DNA from: Gammaproteobacteria bacterium 28-57-27
GTDB taxonomy: Bacteria > Pseudomonadota > Gammaproteobacteria > Halothiobacillales > Halothiobacillaceae
Direction of reading: 5' to 3'
DNA: 37,987 bases
Assembly: GCA_002281735.1 (NCBI GenBank)
Contig: NCGK01000020.1
Location: 1-37,987, forward strand
The notes beneath the pieces were generated by a model. It did not search any database, was not told the origin of the DNA, and saw only the letters and a program-made list of their open reading frames with translations. The translations under genes were made by a program, and so were the position numbers. Numbering within the stretch: position 1 is the first letter of the stretch; each line of letters begins with the position of its first letter. Positions 1 through 6,241 of this stretch are shown here, piece by piece.

Positions 1-18
1 GTAAATTCGGTTGCAGGC

Positions 19-852
19 TCAGTTTTCAGCACGGTATTTTCCATGTAAATCCAACACCCGTGCCACGTATTCCGTGGTTTCGTTGTACGGTGGAACGCCA
101 CCGTATTTCATCACCGCGCCCTCGCCGGCGTTATAGCCCGCCGCCGCAAGGCGCACATCACCATTGAATTTATCCAACAAGAAACGCAAATACGTCACAC
201 CGCCACGAATGTTTTCCTGCGGATCAAACGCATTACCGACTCCAAAACGCGCCGCCGTACCCGGCATAAGCTGCATCAAGCCCATGGCTCCGGTGCGCGA
301 TACCGCCGTCGGATTGAAACTGCTTTCCGCATGAATCACTGCGCGCACCAGTGCCGGATCAACGGCCTTTTCATTCGCCATCGCCAAAATGGCTTCGTTA
401 TAGGCCTCGCGATTGAGCTTCCAGTTGGCAGATTTGAACAGGCTGCCTGTCCAGCCTTTATCGAACGTCTGATACGCCGAGGTCGAAATCAAAGTCAACG
501 CGCGTTGGGGAACATTGGTTAACAGCGCCGCGCCATTGCTCTGCTTGTAGCGATAAACATAGGTTGTGCGGGCTTGCCCCGAGGAGGGTGCGAGCGTGGC
601 TACCGCTTTCACTGCGGGTGGTGCTGCAATCGTTTGTGGCGTTGCGTCCATCGGCTTGGGCAACGAACTCGGTACCCGCGCAATGGACTGCGGCTTTGGT
701 TTCGCCGGCGTGGCTGCATGGACATTAGTGCAGTTTGTCACGCCCTTTTTATCCACAAAACAGTGAATTTTTGCATCACCTGCCAATAGCAAACCAGGCA
801 GGCTTGTCAGCACGCAAAAAAGTAGAAGCGGGGCTTTAAGGTTTGGATTCAT
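19..852 (-). CDS. Lytic transglycosylase, SLT domain, secreted
   Basis: Predicted periplasmic or outer-membrane murein lytic transglycosylase, which cleaves the MurNAc-GlcNAc bond of peptidoglycan. From the chosen ATG the protein has 277 residues. Residues 1-25 form a hydrophobic signal peptide. Around residues 28-45 and 98-115 are two short modules with a VDKKGVTNCTN-like pattern resembling DUF4124, separated by a Pro/Ala-rich linker. The SLT catalytic domain covers about residues 150-270. Its HAESSFNP motif holds the probable catalytic Glu176, followed by GAMGLMQLMPGTA and AAGYNAGEG. A GTG 66 bases further upstream is also in frame, but the ATG puts the signal peptide at the N terminus and has an AGGTGAGG sequence upstream. 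The gene lies 62 bases after the MarC-like gene on the same strand. The family call is firm; the exact subfamily is not. Confidence 0.9.
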   Translation of the reverse strand: MNPNLKAPLLLFCVLTSLPGLLLAGDAKIHCFVDKKGVTNCTNVHAATPAKPKPQSIARVPSSLPKPMDATPQTIAAPPAVKAVATLAPSSGQARTTYVYRYKQSNGAALLTNVPQRALTLISTSAYQTFDKGWTGSLFKSANWKLNREAYNEAILAMANEKAVDPALVRAVIHAESSFNPTAVSRTGAMGLMQLMPGTAARFGVGNAFDPQENIRGGVTYLRFLLDKFNGDVRLAAAGYNAGEGAVMKYGGVPPYNETTEYVARVLDLHGKYRAEN

Positions 853-914
853 AGTCCGAATAATAGCCTCACCTGAAGCGGGTGCAAGCACGCATGGTCT
901 TCGCGCAACACATA

Positions 915-1550
915 TCACGCCAACCCCGGAAACAATTCCTGCAAACCATCCGCCATCATCTCCACCGCAAGCGCGGCGAGAATCAAACCCATCAAGCGGG
1001 TTACAAGATTGACCCCGGTGGTTCCCAAACGGTCGGAAATAAATTCTGCCGAACGAAATACCAAGAAAACACTCAAGGCCACCACCACAATGGCCAAGGC
1101 GAGGGCAAGATACACGTCCACCCCACCGCCATACTGGTGCGACTGTACAATCACATTACTCATCGCCCCAGGCCCCGCCAGCAAAGGCACCCCCAGCGGC
1201 ACCACCGCCAACGCGTTACGCGCCTCGGTTTCATCGGCCTCCTCCGGCGTTTGGCGCATTTCCATCTGGCTGGCCTTCATCATCGACAGCGCCAACATCA
1301 GCAAAATCAACCCGCCCCCGACCGAAAATGAGGCCAGACTGATGCCAAATACACTCAGCAAGCCCTCGCCGAGCAACATCGAAACCAGCAACACCACCAG
1401 CACCGTTAATGCTGCCGCGCGCGCCGCCATGCGAGCACGCTCCCGCGTCCAGCCGTTGGTCACACTGAGGAAAAAGGGCACAATCCCCACCGGCTCGACA
1501 ATGGCGAACAGGCTCACGGTCATTTTCATAAAATCGCTCGCCTGAATCAT
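915..1550 (-). CDS. MarC family integral membrane protein
   Basis: Inner-membrane protein of the MarC/YchE (UPF0056) family, whose biochemical role is not established. About 211 residues with around six hydrophobic segments. The N terminus has the family pattern FAIVEPVGIVPFFLS, with a conserved Pro in the first membrane segment. The C-terminal part holds RLMGLILAALAVEMMADG, also typical of the family. I chose ATG at 1550; an upstream in-frame start at 1568 would add six residues. The gene lies between a 110-bp MITE (upstream) and the lytic transglycosylase gene (downstream). The MITE ends about 30 bases before the start codon, so it makes up most of the upstream region and may have changed expression. 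Confidence 0.88.
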   Translation of the reverse strand: MIQASDFMKMTVSLFAIVEPVGIVPFFLSVTNGWTRERARMAARAAALTVLVVLLVSMLLGEGLLSVFGISLASFSVGGGLILLMLALSMMKASQMEMRQTPEEADETEARNALAVVPLGVPLLAGPGAMSNVIVQSHQYGGGVDVYLALALAIVVVALSVFLVFRSAEFISDRLGTTGVNLVTRLMGLILAALAVEMMADGLQELFPGLA

Positions 1551-1581
1551 GTCACGCCTCGCTTCCACCTGCTGTAAACAT

Positions 1582-1691
1582 TAGGACTTACGCAAAACCG
1601 CCCCAGCGGCGTTCAAGCGCCTCGCCGTACTCGGTGTCGGTGTACTGTCTTCGGCGCTTTGCCTTGCTGGAACACTTTTGCGCAAGTCCTA
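1582..1691. mobile_element. MITE copy 1 (110 bp, 5-bp target duplication)
   Basis: Short non-coding element with near-perfect terminal inverted repeats: TAGGACTTACGCAAAA on the left and TTTTGCGCAAGTCCTA on the right. It is flanked on both sides by the direct repeat AACAT (1577-1581 and 1692-1696), the mark of a transposition event. A second copy at 11921-12024 is nearly identical inside; this copy has one extra six-base unit (TCGGTG repeated). It carries no open reading frame of note, so it must be mobilised in trans by a transposase not in this window. Confidence 0.88.
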
Positions 1692-1721
1692 AACATAAAG
1701 CAAACCAGAGCGTTCGCACAC

Positions 1722-1751
1722 AAAAAAAGCCGGGGCATCAGCCACCGGCTT
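1722..1751 (-). terminator. Rho-independent terminator of the broken small gene
   Basis: On the minus strand the stem AAGCCGG pairs with CCGGCTT across an 11-base loop and is followed by a run of T. It lies 22 bases after the stop codon of the frame-broken gene at 1774-2002. This supports that gene having been a real transcription unit. Confidence 0.75.
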
Positions 1752-1773
1752 GAGAAGACATACGTTTGAGCAA

Positions 1774-2002
1774 TCAGCTCGCTTTCAATTCCTTCACCCA
1801 AGCTTCCATCGCTGTGGTAGCAACCGGCATAGGCGGCTCCATGAAGTTAATCACAAACTTGTCACCCAAGTCTGCTACACCGATTGAACGCGGGCGCGCG
1901 CAGGAAGGTGATAACCTCGTCCACGCTCTGCATCGTGGTTTCGGCTTTGGGAAGCTCCATCTCAAAGATTGGGTAACGCTCCATCAAAATGCTCTGCTTC
2001 AT
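1774..2002 (-). pseudogene. Frame-broken small gene, probably a DUF6858-like protein with its centre deleted
   Basis: From ATG 2002, preceded by a good GAGGGGA ribosome-binding site, the frame reads MKQSILMERYPIFEMELPKA and continues to about residue 36 (VITFLRA). The other end, in a different frame, reads PRSIGVADLGDKF and then MEPPMPVATTAMEAWVKELKAS before the stop at 1774. The two halves read as one protein joined out of frame inside a GCGCGC-rich stretch at about 1893-1902. From memory the pieces resemble a small proteobacterial family of about 120-130 residues (DUF6858), which would mean some 50 central residues are missing. The family name is uncertain; the frame break is seen directly. 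A terminator follows. No function is known. Confidence 0.6.
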
Positions 2003-2066
2003 AAACAATCCCCTCACAATGATTAGTTAAATCGACACCAAGATAAACTGAGCTGATTATCCTCCA

Positions 2067-2975
2067 ATGAAACCCACTGCGTCCAATCCTGATACACACG
2101 CCAAGTTACTGCGTCTGGCAACCCAGGCCAGCCTGAGTGTTGCGCTCGTACTCATTAGCGTGAAAATCAGTGGCTGGTGGTTCACCGAGTCAGTGAGTTT
2201 ACTCGCCTCTCTGCTGGATTCATCCGCTGACCTTGTAGCTTCGCTGCTGACTTTTCTTGCCGTGCGCTGGGCATTGATTCCACCCGACCACGATCATCGC
2301 TTTGGTCACGGCAAGGCCGAAGCGCTGGCGGCGCTGGCGCAGTCCATGTTTATTCTCGGTTCCGCCGTCATGCTCGCGCTACAAGCCGTGGGTCGGCTAA
2401 CCAATCCTCAGCCCATTCAACACACCGAGCTGGGCATTGGCATCATGCTTTTTTCCATGGTTTTAACCGCGCTACTGGTCATGTTTCAGCACTCCGTCGT
2501 ACGGCGCACCGGCTCGACCGCGATTCACGCCGATGCCATGCACTATGCGACCGATTTATTGAGCAATTTCGCCGTGATCGTTGCCCTGCTGCTAAGCACC
2601 TGGGGCATGGTGCGTGCTGATGCACTGTTCGGCTTGCTGATTGCCGCCTATGTTGCTTGGAGTGCGGTACAAATCGCTCGCGAGGCGCTCAATCAGCTCA
2701 TGGATCGCGAGCTCCCAGGCGAGATTGTGCAGCATGTGCACGAACTGGCGCTTGGCATTACCGGGGTGCACAGTCTTGCCAGCCTGCGCACCCGCCAGTC
2801 GGGCAATGTGTATTTCTTTGAGCTGTACATCGTGCTTGATGATCGCCTGCCGCTGCGCGCCGCGCATAACATTGGCGACCAAGTGAAAGCCGCGCTCTGC
2901 GCCGCCTATCCCGCCGCCGATATCATGATTCATGAAGAACCCGCCAGCGTGGCCAGCACAACCGTTGTTGGGTAA
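2067..2975 (+). CDS. fieF: Cation-efflux pump of the CDF family (FieF-like)
   Basis: Inner-membrane metal/proton antiporter of the cation diffusion facilitator family; FieF members export Zn(II) and Fe(II). It has 302 residues, usual for the family. There are six probable membrane segments over residues 20-205 and a cytoplasmic ferredoxin-like domain from about residue 210. The transport-site residues are in place: DSSAD (Asp51 and Asp55) in the second membrane segment and HYATD (His159 and Asp163) in the fifth. The FGHGKAEALAALAQS motif is typical. It is a single gene, with the DHH-family gene starting 53 bases downstream on the same strand. The family is certain; the preferred metal is inferred from similarity to FieF. 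Confidence 0.92.
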   Translation: MKPTASNPDTHAKLLRLATQASLSVALVLISVKISGWWFTESVSLLASLLDSSADLVASLLTFLAVRWALIPPDHDHRFGHGKAEALAALAQSMFILGSAVMLALQAVGRLTNPQPIQHTELGIGIMLFSMVLTALLVMFQHSVVRRTGSTAIHADAMHYATDLLSNFAVIVALLLSTWGMVRADALFGLLIAAYVAWSAVQIAREALNQLMDRELPGEIVQHVHELALGITGVHSLASLRTRQSGNVYFFELYIVLDDRLPLRAAHNIGDQVKAALCAAYPAADIMIHEEPASVASTTVVG

Positions 2976-3028
2976 AACGCCCTACTGCGGCACAATAGCC
3001 ACCTTTATTTTCAAGCTACTCCCACCGC

Positions 3029-4373
3029 ATGACCACCCCCATCCTGCCCAAGCCTTCCGATATTCTGCTTTTTCACCTTAGCCACATTGACCTTGACGGC
3101 TACGGCGCGCAATACATGACTCGCGCGGCTGGCTACCGTGCGCGCTATTACAATGCCGACTATCGTGATATTCCCTATGCGCTGGATCAAATTTTTGACG
3201 ACATGTCCAAGGCCAAAGAGCCATGTATGTTATTGATTACTGACCTGAATTTAACGCCTGAGCAATCCGACATGGTGGCGCAGCGGATTCAGAGCCAAGG
3301 CAAAGGTACGCCGTCGGGTGGCAAAAAAACTGGCAAAGCGCCCGCTAAATCCAGCCTGCTTTCCCCGGAAATGGCCGCCATGCTCAAGGGCGCGCTGGCC
3401 GCCAGCAGTGATGAACCGGAAGAAGAAGCCGTCAAACCGCTGTTGCAACTGCTTGACCATCACGCCACAGGCGAAGATTCCGCCAAAAAACATGCGTGGT
3501 ATTACCTCGATACCGAGCGCTGCGCCACACGCCTCACCTTTGAGGCGGTTGCGCCTTATCTGGATGATGACAAACGTGCGTTGTATGCCAGCCGTGCGGA
3601 GTTCATCGATGTTGGCGACCGTTGGTTGAAGGACGATCCGCGCTTTAATCGAGCCATTTACCTGATTGGATTGATTATGGAGGACGACCAGCTCGCCCCA
3701 CCGCTGGTTGAGCTCAAGCGCGAATATCGCTTCCACATGACCGAATCATTTTTCCAACTGATGGAGCAAGGTGCCACGCTGGAAGAGCTCGAACGCGGCG
3801 TGTATGACTACCGCAAAGGCTTTTTGCGCGAGCGTATTGCCAGCGATTTCTGTGAAAATCCGGAAAACACGCTCAAGGAAAAATTCCACCGCCTCGCCGC
3901 CGATGCCGTTCTGCCCGAAGATGTTCCCATGTTGCGCATTGATAGCTACCGCACGGGCATTTTCTTCAACTGGCCGCACGATGTGTTTCGTGGCGTGGTC
4001 ATGGTGTTGATGGAACAGCGCGGTCAAATGGATATTGCCATCCGTGTCGGTGGCAATGGACGCATGTCGCTGCGCGCCAACGAGAACGTGGATGTCGGCA
4101 TTATCTCCGGCATGTATTTTGAAGGCGGCGGCCACCCCGGCGCGGCATGGACGCATGTCGCTGCGCGCCAACGAGAACGTGGATGTCGGCATTATCTCCG
4201 GCATGTATTTTGAAGGCGGCGGCCACCCCGGCGCGGCGGGCGGTGTATTGCGCGACAATCGCCTCAAAGATGTCGATCAAGCCATGCGCGCGATTAGCAT
4301 GGCGGTCACGGAGAAAAAGGGGCTGGTACAGGCCTGCCAGATGCAGCCGCCGAACCCCGTGGAAAAAGCCTAA
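3029..4373 (+). pseudogene. DHH-family phosphoesterase, frameshifted by a 91-bp tandem duplication
   Basis: DHH-superfamily phosphoesterase (relatives hydrolyse nanoRNA, cyclic dinucleotides or polyphosphate; the substrate of this one is unknown). The N-terminal DHH domain shows motif I HIDLDG (residues 19-24), motif II TDLNL (Asp72) and the DHHATG signature (143-148). A Lys/Ala-rich insertion lies at about residues 90-130. The C-terminal DHHA1 signature GGGHPGAA is reached at about residue 373. There a perfect 91-bp tandem repeat (4056-4146 and 4147-4237) shifts the frame and the protein ends after 21 foreign residues at 4213. Removing one repeat restores a 417-residue protein ending ...PPNPVEKA at 4373. 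The truncated 394-residue product lacks the end of DHHA1, so function is doubtful. The duplication could be a real mutation or an assembly artefact. Confidence 0.82.
4056..4237 (+). repeat. Perfect 91-bp tandem duplication inside the DHH gene
   Basis: Bases 4056-4146 and 4147-4237 are identical and directly adjacent, both starting ATGGACGCATGTCGC and ending GGCGCGGC. The unit length is 3n+1, so it shifts the reading frame. The repeated segment encodes the stretch around MSLRANENVDVGIISGMY and GGGHPGAA. Confidence 0.95.
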
Positions 4374-4380
4374 TTTTTTT

Positions 4381-4462
4381 TAGCCACAGAGATCACAGAG
4401 CTCACCGAGATAAATCATGTCTTTGGATTTTTTCTCTGTGGGCTCTGTGACCTCTGTGGCTA
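4381..4462. repeat. CCACAGAG-type palindromic repeat before greB
   Basis: Imperfect inverted repeat of about 82 bp. The left arm begins TAGCCACAGAGATCACAGAG (4381-4409) and the right arm ends GTGACCTCTGTGGCTA (4434-4462). It ends 19 bases before the greB start codon. Related copies or half-copies lie at 17473, 18398, 30534, 33199 and 36101. Confidence 0.85.
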
Positions 4463-4481
4463 ACTTTAGGATTGATATGCC

Positions 4482-4896
4482 ATGAGCACCTCCAAATACA
4501 TCACCCCCGAAGGTCATGCCCGCCTGACCGATGAGCTGAACGAGCTTTGGCGCGTACAGCGTCCCAAGGTGGTACAAGCCGTGTCCGAGGCCGCCGCGAT
4601 GGGTGACCGCTCGTTTTTTACGCAAACGGCTGGAGGGCATGACCGTGGTTCATGCTCAACCTTCCGACACCTCACGCATCTTTTTTGGCGCTTGGGTGCA
4701 GCTTGAAGACGATGAGGGCGTAGAAATCGAGCTACGCATCGTCGGCCCGGATGAATTTGACCCCAAGCGCAACTGGATCAGCCTGGACTCGCCCATGGCG
4801 CGTGCGCTGTTGCGTCGCTGCGAGGGCGATGAGATCCGGGTGCAGCTCCCGGATGGCGAGCGTAATTATTGTGTGCTGAGCGTCCGTTACGGGTAG
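4482..4896 (+). pseudogene. greB: greB, transcript cleavage factor, broken by internal deletion
   Basis: GreB inserts a coiled coil into the RNA polymerase secondary channel and triggers cleavage of backtracked RNA. The N-terminal frame reads [15 protein letters not shown] and runs to AAAMGDRS (residue 44). The rest, [13 protein letters not shown] through [24 protein letters not shown] and CVLSVRYG, is in another frame. Compared with E. coli GreB (158 residues), the missing piece corresponds to about 19 residues starting with the ENADY segment, roughly 59 bases. That segment carries the essential acidic tip, so neither frame product can be an active factor. The junction lies near 4610 in GACCGCTCGTTTTTTACGC. 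An AGGA ribosome-binding site precedes the ATG and a CCACAGAG repeat lies just upstream. Gene identity is firm; whether the lesion is real or an assembly error is open. Confidence 0.82.
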
Positions 4897-4919
4897 GCCA
4901 TACGCCCGCAAATCTTCGT

Positions 4920-6218
4920 TCATTCAGCCTCTTCCGCGACAACCCACGCCTTGCGATGCGCCGGCGCTGTGCGCATCAGCCGATAGTCAAAGCGTGCCGG
5001 ATGCAGGGCGTGGATTAAATCCTGCGGCAAGGGCTGTGTTTCACCGCTTATCATGCAGGCCAACGCCTCACCCAGCACACCCGCCCACACCAGACCGCGT
5101 GCGCCATGTCCGAGATTCAACCACAGGCCGGGCAGCACATCCGCCATGGAAAAACGCTGCGCCGTGCCGCCAAGATGCAGGTGGGCAAAACGCTCACGAA
5201 AGCTCAGCGCATCATGCAGCGGCCCGAGCATGGGCACACGATCGGGCGTGGCGCAACGGTAGCTCACCCGCCCAGCAAGCTGCGCAGGATGCAAGGACTT
5301 GGCCTGCGGAAAAATCGCCTGCAAACGCTCGATATTGCCCTGGTGTTCCGCCTCGGACGGCTCGCGCCCATTCGCCTGGTGGGCGAAGCTTGCGCCGAAA
5401 CACACCTGCCCGTCGCGTTCCGGAATCACATAACCTTCACGGCAGGCCACGGCGTGTAGCCGAGTCCAAGCCTGCGCGTCACTCGACACAGAAGCCAGAC
5501 TGATTTGCCCACGAATGGCAGCCAGAGGCAGAGCTTGGGCATATTCATCAGGCAATAGATGCAAGGCGTCATAGGCATTGGCCAAAATCACGTTTTCACT
5601 GCGCGCCAACACGGTGCCGTGTGTATCCAATACGCTCCATTCATCCGCTTCGCGGCGCAATTGGCCGACCTCAATTCCGGTATGCAGGGCAATGCCCTCG
5701 TGCTGCAAAAGAGCCCGCACCAAGGCTGGCGGGCACACCGAGCCGCCACCGGCAAACCACCATCCAGGCTGCTCCACCGGCACGCCAACCAAGGCTGTGC
5801 CCTCCTCCGCACTCACCCAGCGCGCAAAGTCCGCTGGAAAATCCCATTGCGCGGCAATTTTTTCCTGCTGCGCTGCATGACGCGGATTGCGCGCCAAGCG
5901 CAATACACCGCTGGGCTGCCAATCGACTCGCATATCGTCCTGCATCAGTGCGCTCATGCGCTGCTGGGCATACGCCATGCCCAGCCGAGTCAAATGGCTT
6001 AATGCATTGCCCGTGCGGCTTAATACCGGCAATACGATCCCCGCAGGGTTGCCCGAAGCCTCTTGGGCGGGAAGCGCATGGCGCTCCAAGACCTGCACGG
6101 CAAAGCCACGCTCAGCCAAGCTGCGCGCCACACTTGCCCCTGCGATACCCGCACCAATCACCACAACATGACAGTCACGCGCTGCCTGCCCGGCGGGAAA
6201 CCAAGGTGTCCTAGTCAT
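4920..6218 (-). CDS. mnmC: FAD-dependent cmnm5U34 tRNA oxidoreductase, MnmC C-terminal domain alone
   Basis: Corresponds to the FAD-dependent oxidase half of bifunctional MnmC, which converts the carboxymethylaminomethyl group on uridine 34 of certain tRNAs to aminomethyl. About 432 residues. The Rossmann FAD motif is VVVIGAGIAGASVARSL at about residues 20-36. Other family-typical parts are EASGNPAGIVLPV, the C-terminal GLWLNLGHGARGLVW and LIHALHPARF near the end. E. coli MnmC has an N-terminal methyltransferase domain of about 240 residues, which is absent here, so methylation would need a separate MnmD-like protein. I chose ATG 6218; a TTG lies one codon upstream. Nearby minus-strand genes are not obviously related, and no strong ribosome-binding site is visible. 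Confidence 0.85.
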   Translation of the reverse strand: MTRTPWFPAGQAARDCHVVVIGAGIAGASVARSLAERGFAVQVLERHALPAQEASGNPAGIVLPVLSRTGNALSHLTRLGMAYAQQRMSALMQDDMRVDWQPSGVLRLARNPRHAAQQEKIAAQWDFPADFARWVSAEEGTALVGVPVEQPGWWFAGGGSVCPPALVRALLQHEGIALHTGIEVGQLRREADEWSVLDTHGTVLARSENVILANAYDALHLLPDEYAQALPLAAIRGQISLASVSSDAQAWTRLHAVACREGYVIPERDGQVCFGASFAHQANGREPSEAEHQGNIERLQAIFPQAKSLHPAQLAGRVSYRCATPDRVPMLGPLHDALSFRERFAHLHLGGTAQRFSMADVLPGLWLNLGHGARGLVWAGVLGEALACMISGETQPLPQDLIHALHPARFDYRLMRTAPAHRKAWVVAEEAE

Positions 6219-6241
6219 CAAGCTGGATCATCAAGTCGAAA

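Noticed and set aside
1766-2026. 86-codon plus-strand frame
   Set aside because: It overlaps the minus-strand broken gene, which has a good ribosome-binding site, sensible protein sequence and a matching terminator.
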